From Avipropionibacterium sp050157065 (GTDB taxonomy: Bacteria; Actinomycetota; Actinomycetes; Propionibacteriales; Propionibacteriaceae), in the NCBI GenBank assembly GCA_050157065.1, contig CP189573.1: a stretch of DNA of 64,000 nucleotides; one strand, written 5' to 3'. Below, one piece after another: positions 50,312-58,897 of this stretch. A program made the translations under genes and the position numbers. The notes beneath the pieces are model-generated. The model saw only the letters and a list, made by a program, of their open reading frames with translations, searched no databases and was not told where the DNA came from. How positions within the stretch are numbered: the first letter of the stretch is position 1; each line of letters opens with the position of its first letter.

Positions 50312-51586
50312 GTGATCGATCCCAAGCTGCTGCGTACCGACCCCGACCGCATCCGCACGTCGCTGCGCTCCCGGGGCCAGGACGAGTCGGTGGTCGACGC
50401 CCTGCTCGCCGCCGACGAGGCGCGCCGGGCCGCCATCGGGTCGTACGAGCAGCTGCGCGCTGAGCAGAAGGAGCTCGGCAAGCTGATCCCCAAGGCCCAG
50501 GGCGACGAGAAGGCCCAACTGCTCGCCCGGACCAAGGAGCTGGCCGGCCAGGTCAAGCAGGCCGAGGCGACCAACACCGCCGAGGGGGAACGCTTCGACG
50601 CACAGCTTCGCGCACTGCCGAACCTCGTCTTCGACGACGTCCCGCCCGGTGGCGAGGACGACTTCGTGGTGCTGGAGACCGTCGGCGAGCCGCGCGACTT
50701 CGCCGCCGAGGGGATCGAGGTCGCCGACCATCTCGACCTGGGCAAGCGGCTCGGCGCGATCGACATCGAACGCGGCGCGAAGGTGTCGGGTTCACGGTTC
50801 TACTTCCTCACCGGGGTGGGCGCCGAGCTCGAGTTCGCGCTGGTCAACTTCGCGATGTCGAAGGCGCTGTCGTACGGCTTCACGCCCGTCATCGCGCCCG
50901 CCCTGGTCCGACCGCAGGCCATGGAGGGCACCGGGTTCCTCGGTCAGGCCGAGCAGGACGTCTACCACCTGCCGGCCGACGACCTCTACCTGGTGGGTAC
51001 CTCGGAGGTGGCGCTGGCCGGGATGCACGCCGACGAGATCCTCGAGGCCGATCAACTGCCGATCAAGTACGCCGGCTACAGCCCCTGCTTCCGCCGCGAA
51101 GCGGGCTCACACGGCAAGGACACCCGCGGCATCTTCCGGGTGCACTGGTTCGACAAGGTCGAGATGTTCGTCTACTGCGCGCCCGAGGACGCCGAGGGCC
51201 TGCATCAGCAACTGCTCGCGTACGAGAAGGAGTTCCTGACCGCGCTCGAGATCCCGTTCCAGGTGCTCGACGTCGCGGCCGGGGACCTCGGGCTGAGCGC
51301 GGCCCGCAAGTACGACTGCTACTCGTGGGTGCCCAGCCAGCAGCGCTACCGCGAGATCACCTCGACCTCCAACTGCACCGACTTCCAGGCCAGACGGCTC
51401 AACATCCGCTCCCGGTTCGAGGGCGGGACGGGACCGGTCGCCACCTTGAACGGCACCCTGTGCGCGGTGCCGCGGACCATCATCGCCCTCCTCGAGAACC
51501 ATCAACAGGCCGACGGCTCGGTCCACGTCCCCGAGGCGCTGCGACCGTTCCTCGGTGGCCGCGAGTCGCTCACCCCGATCGGCTGA
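50312..51586 (+). CDS. serS: Seryl-tRNA synthetase
   Basis: A 424-residue class II aminoacyl-tRNA synthetase. The N-terminal coiled-coil arm that grips tRNA(Ser) spans about 25-100 (ADEARRAAIGSYEQLRAEQKELGKLI). The class II motifs are present: motif 1 around ALVNFAMSKALSYGFTPVIAP, motif 2 in YAGYSPCFRREAGSHGKDTRGIFRVHWFDKVE, motif 3 in NGTLCAVPRTIIALLENHQ. TSEVALAG binds serine. A GTG start with a -10 box six bases upstream implies a leaderless message. A HAD phosphatase gene follows after five bases. Confidence 0.97.
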   Translation: MIDPKLLRTDPDRIRTSLRSRGQDESVVDALLAADEARRAAIGSYEQLRAEQKELGKLIPKAQGDEKAQLLARTKELAGQVKQAEATNTAEGERFDAQLRALPNLVFDDVPPGGEDDFVVLETVGEPRDFAAEGIEVADHLDLGKRLGAIDIERGAKVSGSRFYFLTGVGAELEFALVNFAMSKALSYGFTPVIAPALVRPQAMEGTGFLGQAEQDVYHLPADDLYLVGTSEVALAGMHADEILEADQLPIKYAGYSPCFRREAGSHGKDTRGIFRVHWFDKVEMFVYCAPEDAEGLHQQLLAYEKEFLTALEIPFQVLDVAAGDLGLSAARKYDCYSWVPSQQRYREITSTSNCTDFQARRLNIRSRFEGGTGPVATLNGTLCAVPRTIIALLENHQQADGSVHVPEALRPFLGGRESLTPIG

Positions 51587-51591
51587 CGGCG

Positions 51592-52404
51592 ATGATGCGA
51601 CGCAAGCCGAAGGGCACGCCGAAGGGGTGGTCCCCCAAGATGGTCGCGCTCGACATCGACGGCACCCTGGTCGACGACCTGGGAAACATGCTGCCGTCGG
51701 TACGGTCAGCGGTCCGGCGGGTGGTCGAGGCCGGCATTCCGGCGGTGCTGGCCACCGGCCGCTCCTGGCACGGGACCCAGCAGGTGTTCGACGAGCTCGA
51801 GCTGCCGCCCGGGCCGGCCGTGGCGTCCAACGGTGCGGTGATCGTCGAGTACCCGCCGTTCTCCGTACGGCGTCAGGTCACCTTCGACCCGGCGGACGTG
51901 ATCGAGAAGGTGCAGCGGCTCGCGCCGAACGCGCTGATCGCCGTGGAGGACCTCGGCCGCGGCTACCGGATGACCGGGCCCTTCCCGGAGGGGGAGTTGT
52001 CCGGTGACCTGGTGATGTCGACCGCGGAGGAACTCGCCGCCGAGCGGGTCACCCGCGTCATCATCCGCGAGCCGGGCCGGTCGGACCAGGCGTTCATCGA
52101 GCTCGCGCAGCAGCTCGGCCTGCACGGGGTGTCGTACTTCATCGGCTACTCCGCGTGGCTCGACATCGCCCCCGAGGGCGTCGACAAGGCGACCGCGCTG
52201 GCCGACATCGCCGGCGGGTGGGGGATCGACGCCGCCGACGTGCTCGCGCTGGGCGACGGTCGCAACGACATCGAGATGTTGACCTGGGCGGGCCGTGGCG
52301 TCGCGATGGGGCAGGCGCCGGCCGAGGTGAAGGCGGTGGCGGACCACGTCACCGACCCCTTCCTCGACGGCGGCACCGCGGCTGAACTCTCGCGCTGGTT
52401 CTGA
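51592..52404 (+). CDS. HAD-superfamily (Cof-type, IIB) phosphatase
   Basis: A 270-residue cytoplasmic phosphatase. HAD motif I is MVALDIDGTLVDD with the nucleophile and acid aspartates, motif II is VLATGRSW, motif III lysine lies in EGVDKATALADIAGGWGI, and motif IV is LALGDGRNDIEML. The C2-type cap between motifs II and III places it among Cof-like sugar-phosphate or flavin-phosphate phosphatases. Substrate not predictable. ATG 51592 starts five bases after serS, so the two form an operon, an arrangement often seen in Actinobacteria. A GC-rich hairpin about 100 bases downstream could end the transcript. Confidence 0.93.
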   Translation: MMRRKPKGTPKGWSPKMVALDIDGTLVDDLGNMLPSVRSAVRRVVEAGIPAVLATGRSWHGTQQVFDELELPPGPAVASNGAVIVEYPPFSVRRQVTFDPADVIEKVQRLAPNALIAVEDLGRGYRMTGPFPEGELSGDLVMSTAEELAAERVTRVIIREPGRSDQAFIELAQQLGLHGVSYFIGYSAWLDIAPEGVDKATALADIAGGWGIDAADVLALGDGRNDIEMLTWAGRGVAMGQAPAEVKAVADHVTDPFLDGGTAAELSRWF

Positions 52405-52502
52405 GCTTCTCCGGCCGGCCCCCTCCGTACCGCGCCGCCGGGCACTCGTCAGGCGTACGGCCCGCCACGCCAGCTTCGTGGCCCGGACCCGGGGACGACG
52501 AA

Positions 52503-52532
52503 ACCCCCGCTCCACGGGGGCGGAGCAGGGGT
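52503..52532. terminator. Possible hairpin terminator after the HAD gene
   Basis: ACCCCCGCTCC and GGAGCAGGGGT pair with one mismatch around an 8-base GC-rich loop. No T-run follows, as is common in high-GC Actinobacteria. Confidence 0.4.
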
Positions 52533-52605
52533 CTCGGGGGATCGGATCGCCGTTCCCGGGTCGGGGAGCGATGAGGTGACCCGGGGGGCTGCGAGACTTG
52601 AGTCT

Positions 52606-52673
52606 CAGACGCCGGTTCGTTCCGACTGGCTCAGCGAGGTGTGGTCGCTGAGCCGCGGAGGAGCCGGCGTCTG
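52606..52673. other. Nested double inverted repeat in the 52405-52717 gap
   Basis: The outer arms CAGACGCCGG (52606-52615) and CCGGCGTCTG (52664-52673) are perfectly complementary and extend three more pairs with one G-T. Inside lies a perfect 10-bp hairpin, GGCTCAGCGA (52628-52637) and TCGCTGAGCC (52645-52654), with a 7-base loop. The 313-base gap has no gene; this element sits between the ends of the HAD and whiB genes and may terminate both or form a stable RNA 3' end. Confidence 0.6.
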
Positions 52674-52717
52674 TACGTCCAGCGGTCCGGTCACCGGGGA
52701 CCGGAACCGCCCGACGG

Positions 52718-53290
52718 TCAGGCCGCGCGGCGGGTCTGCGAGGCCGCGGCCGGCAGCACGACGCGGCGGAAGGCCTCCATCACCTGGCGCATCGACACCG
52801 TCTGCGGCTTCCGGATCGGGGTCACCTTGGTCTCGTTGCGGGCGCGACGCAGGTGGCGCTTCACCGTCGACAGCGAGCAGCCGAGCCGCTGGGCCAGCAT
52901 CTCCAGGCTCTCGTGCGGGTTGGCGTTGCGCAGCCGGACGACCTCGTCATGGTCGACCTGACGGTGCCGGGCGGTGACACCGGCGAGGGTGTCGAAGTCC
53001 TCCGGGGCGACGGTCACGCCCAGGCTGGCGCGGATCTCGTTGCGCTGGCGACGGGTGGTGCCGGCGGCGAAGCCGTCCACGTCGTACTTCACGACGGCGT
53101 CGTAGAGGCAGTTCTGCATCAGCGGGCAGGTCGCGCACACCTCCTCGGCGCGGCGGGCCAGCATGGCCGCCTGCCGACGCTCGGCCGCAGGGGCGTTCGA
53201 GGTGGGCGGCTCCTCAAGCAGGGGGTGTTGGAACAAGGACGTGGCCTGCGCACACGCCGGGGCTGCCGTGGACTCAACCGTTGCACTCAT
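52718..53290 (-). CDS. WhiB-family iron-sulfur regulator with extra C-terminal helix-turn-helix
   Basis: A 190-residue WhiB-like protein. The four cluster ligands are C13 and the C-x2-C-x5-C set C52, C55, C61 (EVCATCPLMQNC); the first gap of 38 residues is longer than usual because of a P/S/A-rich insert. The DGFAAGTTRRQRNEIR turn and basic stretch complete the WhiB domain. Residues 112-152 add a sigma-region-4-like helix-turn-helix (VVRLRNANPHESLEMLAQRLGCSLSTVKRHLRRAR), absent from standard 80-120-residue WhiB proteins. WhiB proteins bind sigma factors and respond to redox or NO. ATG 53290 has GGAG at seven bases; ATG 53326 (GGAGG at four) is the alternative. Confidence 0.88.
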   Translation of the reverse strand: MSATVESTAAPACAQATSLFQHPLLEEPPTSNAPAAERRQAAMLARRAEEVCATCPLMQNCLYDAVVKYDVDGFAAGTTRRQRNEIRASLGVTVAPEDFDTLAGVTARHRQVDHDEVVRLRNANPHESLEMLAQRLGCSLSTVKRHLRRARNETKVTPIRKPQTVSMRQVMEAFRRVVLPAAASQTRRAA

Positions 53291-53814
53291 CGTGAAGCTC
53301 CGATCCGTCTGACTCTGGTTCAACATCTCGCCTCCGACGGCCATCGATGAGCCGGAGGTTCCCTCTGATTTCGTTGCTGTGTCTACGTTTGCAGCCCACG
53401 GATGACCCAACAAGCCGGATCGGTAGGACCTCATGCCCGTCTTTGGCTAGGTAGCACATGAAGGCCTGTGTAGGTAGGGGTACTCAGACTGTGTAGTCAC
53501 TCCCCGAAGGGCTGCGAAACGGCTCCGCGTCCTCGATTCGTCTGCTGACAAGGACCGACGCCCAACGTCGGTGTACTCACAAGCTACCCATGAGTAGCCT
53601 CCGAATCCGGCGACGTCGGGGTGGAGTACTCAGGTAGCCGAACCCGCCCTGCGAGGCGCGAAAAAACTCCGAAAGAATCTTTGTCAGGACCATGTCCGCG
53701 ACCCGGATCGGCGGTGAGTGCGGACGTGGCGGGCCGCCCGGCCCGGCGTGACACCCGGGCTCCCGGTGCAACAATGAACGCTCGCCGGGTCGGGCACGGA
53801 GGGGAGAGGCTGCG
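53291..53814. other. Long divergent regulatory region between the whiB-like gene and lacI-like gene
   Basis: No credible gene lies here. The stretch is more AT-rich than its surroundings and carries three GTACTCA boxes (near 53479, 53572 and 53633), two of them accompanied by a GTAGC or CTACC box. These may be operators for the whiB-like gene, whose promoter must lie here. Small reading frames on the minus strand lack coding character. Confidence 0.5.
53672..53682. promoter_or_regulatory. AT-rich palindrome upstream of the lacI-like gene
   Basis: AAAGA-A-TCTTT is a perfect inverted repeat around one base in an AT-rich patch about 130 bases before the gene. It may be an autoregulatory operator. 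Confidence 0.35.
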
Positions 53815-54822
53815 GTGGTGACCATCAAGGACGTTGCGGCGCGGGCCGGGGTGTCACCGGCGCTGGTGTCGGCGGCGCTGGGCGGTTCGAGCCGGACGGT
53901 CCGGATGAGTGAGGCGACCCGGCTGCGGGTGGAACAGGCCGCCCTGGAGACGGGCTATCGCGCCAACCACGCGGCAAAGGCGCTGCGCTCGGCCCGGACC
54001 GGTGTGATCGCCGCGGTCGTGCCGAAGATTGCGAACCCCGTGTTCGAGCTCGCGATCCGGGGGATCCAGGCCGCGGCCGAGGAGCACGGTGACGTGCTGC
54101 TGCTGGCCGACTCGACGTGGATCGAGCCCGGCAGCCACCTGATGGCACGGATGGCCGGCAGCGGCATGGTGGACGGATTCCTGGTCAGGGCGACCGAGTG
54201 GGGCAGCGAGCGCAGCGACGAGCTCAGTCGTCGCGGGCTGCCGTTCGTGATCCTGCAGACCCCCGTCGCCGACGCACCCACGAGTGTGTGGACCGACGAC
54301 GCAGCGGGTGTCAGGCTCGCCACCTCGCACCTGATCGGTCTCGGCCACCGCGACATCGCCCTCGTGGGTGGGGTCAACAGTCCGACCGCTGCCCGCGCCA
54401 CCGGGTACCGCCAGGCGATGGATGCGGCAGGTCTGCGGGTTCGCCCGGGTCGGATGCAGTTGTTGGGGTTCGACCCGACGGTGATCGACGCCGCGGTACG
54501 CGACGTCATGAGCGAGCCACGGCCACCGACGGCGATGGTGATCGACAACGTGACGGCGGCGCCGGGCGCCCTGGCCGCACTGCTCGACCTGGGGGTCCGG
54601 GTGCCGCAGGACCTGTCGCTGGTGGTGTTCCAGGACCTGCCGGCCGCCGACCACTTCCGGCCCGCGCCGACGACGGTGCGGATGCCGCTGGCCGAGGCCG
54701 GCCGCCGCGGATACCTGACACTGCGGAAGATGATCAACGGGCGGTCGGGAGCCTCGTCACTCGTCCGCCGGCCGGCACCGAAGCTGATCGACCGGGGGTC
54801 GACGGCCGCTCTGCGTGCCTGA
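53815..54822 (+). CDS. LacI-family transcriptional repressor
   Basis: A 335-residue regulator. Residues 1-50 hold the LacI helix-turn-helix and hinge: VTIKDVAARAGVSPALVSAALGG, LRVEQAALETGYRANHAAKAL. The periplasmic-binding-protein-like sensor follows: VIAAVVPKIANPVFELAIRGIQ, VDGFLVRATEW, SVWTDDAAGVRLATSHLIGLGHRDIALVGG and a C-terminal VVFQDLPAADHFRPAPTTVRMPL. Members bind a sugar and release a palindromic operator. GTG 53815 follows GGAGGGGAGAGG; GTG 53818 is possible. It probably controls the pyruvyl-transferase-family and binding-protein genes downstream. A strong hairpin with a T-run follows its stop. Confidence 0.94.
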   Translation: MVTIKDVAARAGVSPALVSAALGGSSRTVRMSEATRLRVEQAALETGYRANHAAKALRSARTGVIAAVVPKIANPVFELAIRGIQAAAEEHGDVLLLADSTWIEPGSHLMARMAGSGMVDGFLVRATEWGSERSDELSRRGLPFVILQTPVADAPTSVWTDDAAGVRLATSHLIGLGHRDIALVGGVNSPTAARATGYRQAMDAAGLRVRPGRMQLLGFDPTVIDAAVRDVMSEPRPPTAMVIDNVTAAPGALAALLDLGVRVPQDLSLVVFQDLPAADHFRPAPTTVRMPLAEAGRRGYLTLRKMINGRSGASSLVRRPAPKLIDRGSTAALRA

Positions 54823-54851
54823 AGGGCCGTGACAGGGGGCCGTCGTGCCGA

Positions 54852-54913
54852 AGGGCGCTGTGGCGACACAGGTGGAGCTGACGTCCACGTGTGTCGCTGT
54901 GGCGCCCTCTTTT
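54852..54913 (+). terminator. Hairpin terminator after lacI-like gene (hairpin element, copy 2)
   Basis: A 57-base hairpin: AGGGCGC/GCGCCCT outer stem, TGTG/TGTG internal loop, GCGACACA/TGTGTCGC stem, a G-G mismatch, GTGGA/TCCAC and a 7-base loop, followed by C and TTTT (54910-54913). The T-run supports intrinsic termination. The same plan occurs at 32338-32392. Confidence 0.65.
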
Positions 54914-54958
54914 ACGAGGGGTCCGGCTCAGGTCGGTCCAAAATGTGGCCGTCACCCT

Positions 54959-54976
54959 TGATTCATCGGTGAATCA
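54959..54976. promoter_or_regulatory. Candidate LacI-type operator before the pyruvyl-transferase-family gene
   Basis: TGATTCA-TCGG-TGAATCA has perfect 7-bp arms and a CG near the centre, the form of LacI-family sites. It lies 60-80 bases before the start at 55038, directly downstream of a lacI-like gene. Confidence 0.5.
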
Positions 54977-55037
54977 TTGCCATCCTGAGGCCGGTCAGTT
55001 GTCGCGTGGCTCCACCGGTGGGGCTTTGGAGGTTTCG

Positions 55038-56291
55038 ATGGTGCACATCGGCGTCGTGTCGGGTTGGCAGACGGTGAACATCGGGGATGTCGCCCACACC
55101 CCGGGGACCCTGACGGCGTTGTTGCGCCACGATCCCGATGCCCGGGTGACCCTGCTCGCACTGAGCCTGGACCAGCGCGAACGCGACATGTTGACGCGCT
55201 ACTTCCCCACCGTGGAGGTGGTCACCGGGCGACTCTCGGACGCGGAGTGGGCTCCCGAGGTCGAACGGTTCGCCGCGGAGGTGGACGTGCTGGTCCACGG
55301 CTCCGGGCCCGACATGGTCGCCCACCGGGAAGTGGCCGCGTGGCGAAGCCGTACCGGCAAGCCGTACGGGTTCTTCGGGATCACCGTCGATCCGCTGCGG
55401 CCCTACATCGGTCCACTGGACCTGTCGGCGACCATGATCGACTCGGTGTCCGGCGACCTGGTGCCCGCGGATCGGCGTGAGCTGTTGGACGGTGCGGCGT
55501 TCGTCTACTGCCGTGACGTGCTGACCGCGACGTTCCTGCAGGCACAGGGAATCCGGTCCGAGGTGGTGACCTTCGGACCCGACGCCACGGTGCTGTGTGA
55601 CTTCTACGACGACGCCGACGGGGCGGCCGTGCTGGCCGAGTACGGGCTGGTGGAAGGCGAGTTCATCTGCGCCGTGCCCCGGCTGCGCTTCACCCCGTAC
55701 CACGAGATCCGTGGTTACGAGCCGCAGGCCGATGACCTCCGCAAGGCCGCCTACAGTGCCGGGTACCGTGAGCACGACCTGGCGGCCCTGCGCCGCGGCA
55801 TCGTCGCGTGGGTGCGACGAACCGGACATCCCGCGTTGGTGGTGCCGGAGATGAGCTACGCGGTCGAGTTCGCCCAGGCCCACCTGGCCGGCGCCTTCCC
55901 CGAGGACGTCGCCGACAAGGTTCACGTCCTGCCTCGCTTCTGGGAGCTCCAGGAGGCTGCCGCGGTGTACCGTCGCGCCGCCGGCGTGCTCAGCAGCGAA
56001 TGCCATTCGCCTCTGATCGCCATCGCCGAGGGGGTCCCGGCGATCTACCTGCGGCAACCCACCGACACCATCAAGGGCGCGATGTACGCAGGGCTCGGGC
56101 TCGGCGACTGGGTGATCGAGCTGGAGAGCGCAGACCCAGGTGCAGCCGTGGAACGCGCCATCCAGCGTTGGGTCGACGACCCGGCCGCATCCAAGCAGGA
56201 CAGCCAACAGGGCCGGGACCGTGGCCGGGCCCTGCTCGACTCGATGGCGGCAACGGTTCGGGCTGCCGCTGCTGCACCCGTCACCGCCTGA
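55038..56291 (+). CDS. Polysaccharide pyruvyl transferase-family protein
   Basis: A 417-residue cytoplasmic protein of the PS_pyruv_trans family (GT-B-like fold). It opens with VHIGVVSGWQTVNIGDVAHTPG, matching the family's N-terminal NxGD block, and has LVHGSGPDMVAH near 88, FFGITVDPLRPYIGP, VYCRDVLTATFLQAQGI and the C-terminal SSECHSPLIAIAEGVPAIYL, the family's substrate-site block (xxRxHxxxxA type). Family members add pyruvate ketals to polysaccharides, but many relatives are uncharacterised. GGAGG precedes ATG 55038. Its place between a LacI regulator and a sugar-binding lipoprotein suggests a role in sugar catabolism rather than capsule synthesis (inference). Confidence 0.82.
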   Translation: MVHIGVVSGWQTVNIGDVAHTPGTLTALLRHDPDARVTLLALSLDQRERDMLTRYFPTVEVVTGRLSDAEWAPEVERFAAEVDVLVHGSGPDMVAHREVAAWRSRTGKPYGFFGITVDPLRPYIGPLDLSATMIDSVSGDLVPADRRELLDGAAFVYCRDVLTATFLQAQGIRSEVVTFGPDATVLCDFYDDADGAAVLAEYGLVEGEFICAVPRLRFTPYHEIRGYEPQADDLRKAAYSAGYREHDLAALRRGIVAWVRRTGHPALVVPEMSYAVEFAQAHLAGAFPEDVADKVHVLPRFWELQEAAAVYRRAAGVLSSECHSPLIAIAEGVPAIYLRQPTDTIKGAMYAGLGLGDWVIELESADPGAAVERAIQRWVDDPAASKQDSQQGRDRGRALLDSMAATVRAAAAAPVTA

Positions 56292-56370
56292 CCGGACGAA
56301 CGTGATCAACACCGCCTGATCAACAACAACAGAACGACACCACCATCCGCTCCGGAAGAGGAGTCCCGCA

Positions 56371-58008
56371 ATGACGCGACACCTGTCTCGACGATCCCTG
56401 CTCGCCGGCACGGCGGCCACCGCCGTTGGCGCCGCCACCGTCGGCCTGGTCGGGTGTGGCCCGACCGGCTCGACGCCTGACGAACAGTCCGGCCCGGCCG
56501 GGAACGTGGCCATGCCCACCTACACCGACCCCGTGACCGCCGAGCCTGACCTGGTGAGTGCCCACCAGGGGATGAGTGCCTTCTTCCAGTATCCGACCGA
56601 CCCGACGGCCTCGGTGCCGGAGCCGCCGTTGAACGGGGAGACCGTCTCGGCGCTGACGTACACCTACGATCCGCTCGCGCCCGGGATGGACCAGAACCCC
56701 ATGTGGCAGGCGATCAACGAGGCCATGGGCGGGACCCTCGACATCAGCTGGGTGCAGTCGGGCGAGTACGCGAGCAAGCTCGCGACCACGATCGCCGGTG
56801 GCGATCTGCCGGACTTCGTGAGCGTGGTCGGTGACGGGCCGGCGTGGCCGGCCCAGTTCCCGGCCCTGTTGCGGGCCCAGTTCACCGACCTGAGTGAGTT
56901 CCTGGCCGGCGACGCCATCAACGACTATCCCAACCTGGCAGGGATTCCGACCCGGTCGTGGCAGCGCAACGTCATCGACGGGCGACTGTGGGGTGTGCCG
57001 ATCCCTCGCGTACCGATCGGGGCGCCGGGCCTGCTGCGCGAGGACATCGTGACCGCCGAAGGTCTGTCGATGGCGCCGCAGTCCAAGGACGAACTGTTCG
57101 CTCTGCTCAAGGGCCTCACCTCCCCGGACAACAAGCGGTTCGGCAGCGCTGACCCGGGGGCGATCGCCTCGTTCCTGGCTGCGTCGCTGGGAGTCGCGAG
57201 CGGCTGGACCGAGCAGGCCGGCGCCTTCGTCCACGAGATGGAGGACGAACGCTATGCCCAGGCGCTCGCCGACGTCGCCGAGCTGTGGCAGGCCGGGGTG
57301 TTCCATCCCGAGTCCATCGCCGCCACCAACAACATGCGCAACGACTGGTTCACGTACGGCACCGTGCCGTTGGTGTTCGGCGGCTTCGCCGGGTGGAGCA
57401 AGTACGAGGCATGGGGCGAACCGGTTGACGGCTTCACGATGGCGCCGCTGCAGATGTTCGCCTACGACGGGTCGGCCGAGCCCGTCCACCGGGGCGGTTC
57501 GGTACAGGCGTCGACGACGTTGATCAAGAAGTCCGATCCCGAACGGGTCAGGTTCCTGCTCCGCACCCTGAACTGGCTGGCCGCCCCGTTCGGTTCGTCG
57601 GAGCACCTGCTCAAGGCGTACGGCGTCGAGGGCGAGACGTACACCCTCGACGGCTCGGACCCGATCCTGACCGAGAGCGGGGCAACCCTGCGGCTGGTGC
57701 CCTTCGCCTACGTCGGCGACGCACCCCAGATGATCTACGACCCGGGCAAGCAGCGGGTCTCCCAGGCCCGTTTCGACTACCAGGAAGCGGCCCTGGCCAT
57801 GGTTCCGCCCGACCCCACCCTCGGGCTGTACTCCGAGACCTCGACCGCGAAGTCGTCCCAGCTTCTCCGACAACTGAACGACGTTCGTGCGAGCGTCCTC
57901 ACGGGCCGGGATCCGGTCTCGGCCTGGCAGTCCGCGGTCGAGAAATGGCGCTCCGACGGCGGCGACGCCATTCGGGGGGAGTACGAGGAAGCCTTCGCGA
58001 AGCAGTGA
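56371..58008 (+). CDS. Extracellular solute-binding lipoprotein (ABC sugar transporter type)
   Basis: A 545-residue exported lipoprotein. It combines a twin-arginine signal (SRRSLLAGTAA) with a lipobox, the lipidated cysteine being C29 (LVGCGP). The mature part resembles the large family of extracellular solute-binding proteins for oligosaccharides (LipO/YtcQ-like): NPMWQAINEAMGGTLDISWVQ, TTIAGGDLPDFVSVVG, WQAGVFHPESIAATNNMRNDWF and GGSVQASTTLIKKSDPERVRFLLRTLNWLA. Such proteins deliver sugars to ABC permeases, but neither permease nor ATPase gene adjoins. GAGGAG lies before ATG 56371. Likely co-transcribed with the upstream gene, 79 bases away. Confidence 0.92.
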   Translation: MTRHLSRRSLLAGTAATAVGAATVGLVGCGPTGSTPDEQSGPAGNVAMPTYTDPVTAEPDLVSAHQGMSAFFQYPTDPTASVPEPPLNGETVSALTYTYDPLAPGMDQNPMWQAINEAMGGTLDISWVQSGEYASKLATTIAGGDLPDFVSVVGDGPAWPAQFPALLRAQFTDLSEFLAGDAINDYPNLAGIPTRSWQRNVIDGRLWGVPIPRVPIGAPGLLREDIVTAEGLSMAPQSKDELFALLKGLTSPDNKRFGSADPGAIASFLAASLGVASGWTEQAGAFVHEMEDERYAQALADVAELWQAGVFHPESIAATNNMRNDWFTYGTVPLVFGGFAGWSKYEAWGEPVDGFTMAPLQMFAYDGSAEPVHRGGSVQASTTLIKKSDPERVRFLLRTLNWLAAPFGSSEHLLKAYGVEGETYTLDGSDPILTESGATLRLVPFAYVGDAPQMIYDPGKQRVSQARFDYQEAALAMVPPDPTLGLYSETSTAKSSQLLRQLNDVRASVLTGRDPVSAWQSAVEKWRSDGGDAIRGEYEEAFAKQ

Positions 58009-58017
58009 CGGGCCGGT

Positions 58018-58893
58018 TCAGCCGGACATCGCGATCAGGTCCTGTTTGGCGACAGCCGATCGGAGCAGATCGCGAAACTCGGTGGGCTGCTCGAGCCAGG
58101 GGTCATGACCGGCGTCGGGGATGACCACCAGTTCGACGCCCAGCTGTTCAGCAACGACATGCAGTTCGGCCTCGGGTCGCGAATCGCCTGCACCGCCGAT
58201 GATCGTGGTCCCGGCGGGCGCGACCTGCCGCAGTTCGTCCATCCTGTCCTCCAGCGGTGTGGCCCGCTCGGCGCTGTTCAGTTGCTGGTTCATGGCGAAG
58301 TTGATCGGGCGTGCGGCTCGCGCGGACTCGGCAGCCCACTGCCATGCCCGGGACTGGTCGGCATGGTCGGTGAACCACGACAGGGTGAGGTGCTCGATGT
58401 CCTCGGCATCGCTCCGCCGGTCCTGGGCGTTGAGCTCGTCCAGTCGGGCCTGTTGGGCGGGAGACCGGCGCGCCTGCTCGGCCCGCTTCTGGCCGTCCCG
58501 CCACCGTGGTCCCAGGAACGGTCCGGACAGGTGGACGAGTCCACCGACGCGCTCCGGGTGGGCGAGGGTGATGTAGCTGGACAGGTTGGTTCCGAAGGAG
58601 TGACCGACAAGAGTCACTCTCTGGTGGCCCCAGTGGTCGAGCAGGCTGATGGCGTCCGCCACTGCCCGGTCGAGCGTGTGCGCGCCCCGCCACCGGGAGA
58701 CTCCGACGCCTCGTTGGTCGTAGCGATGGACCAGCCAGGTGTCGTCAAGGCAGGCGGCGACGGGCGCGAGGTAGTCGCGTACGCCGGGACCGCCGTGCAT
58801 CAGCAGCACCGGGAGCCGCTCCGCTGACGGCGTGCCCGTGGTCCACGTGCCCAGCGCTGTCCCATCGGGCAGTGGGACCATCGTGGCGGACAT
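58018..58893 (-). CDS. Alpha/beta hydrolase (prolyl-aminopeptidase-like)
   Basis: A 291-residue alpha/beta hydrolase. LLMHGGPGVRDYLAP near 30 is the oxyanion HGGPG motif of the proline iminopeptidase group, RYDQRGVGVS follows, the nucleophile elbow is VGHSFGTNLSSY with Ser near 98, and the catalytic histidine is in VIPDAGHDPWLEQP near 265. The lid region between is rich in RRSDAEDIEH. It could be an aminopeptidase or small esterase. ATG 58893 starts four bases after the bpa stop, so the two genes are one operon; a peptidase downstream of a proteasome activator would make functional sense, though this is not established. Confidence 0.88.
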   Translation of the reverse strand: MSATMVPLPDGTALGTWTTGTPSAERLPVLLMHGGPGVRDYLAPVAACLDDTWLVHRYDQRGVGVSRWRGAHTLDRAVADAISLLDHWGHQRVTLVGHSFGTNLSSYITLAHPERVGGLVHLSGPFLGPRWRDGQKRAEQARRSPAQQARLDELNAQDRRSDAEDIEHLTLSWFTDHADQSRAWQWAAESARAARPINFAMNQQLNSAERATPLEDRMDELRQVAPAGTTIIGGAGDSRPEAELHVVAEQLGVELVVIPDAGHDPWLEQPTEFRDLLRSAVAKQDLIAMSG

Positions 58894-58897
58894 CAGG

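Noticed and set aside
52585..52680. tRNA gene downstream of serS
   Set aside because: A GGTTCGTTCC string recalls a T-loop, but no acceptor stem, anticodon arm or CCA context could be built; the pairing is better explained by nested inverted repeats.
53577..53828. Minus-strand reading frame of 83 codons upstream of the lacI-like gene
   Set aside because: No ribosome binding site or family, and it overlaps the lacI start region and AT-rich promoter DNA.
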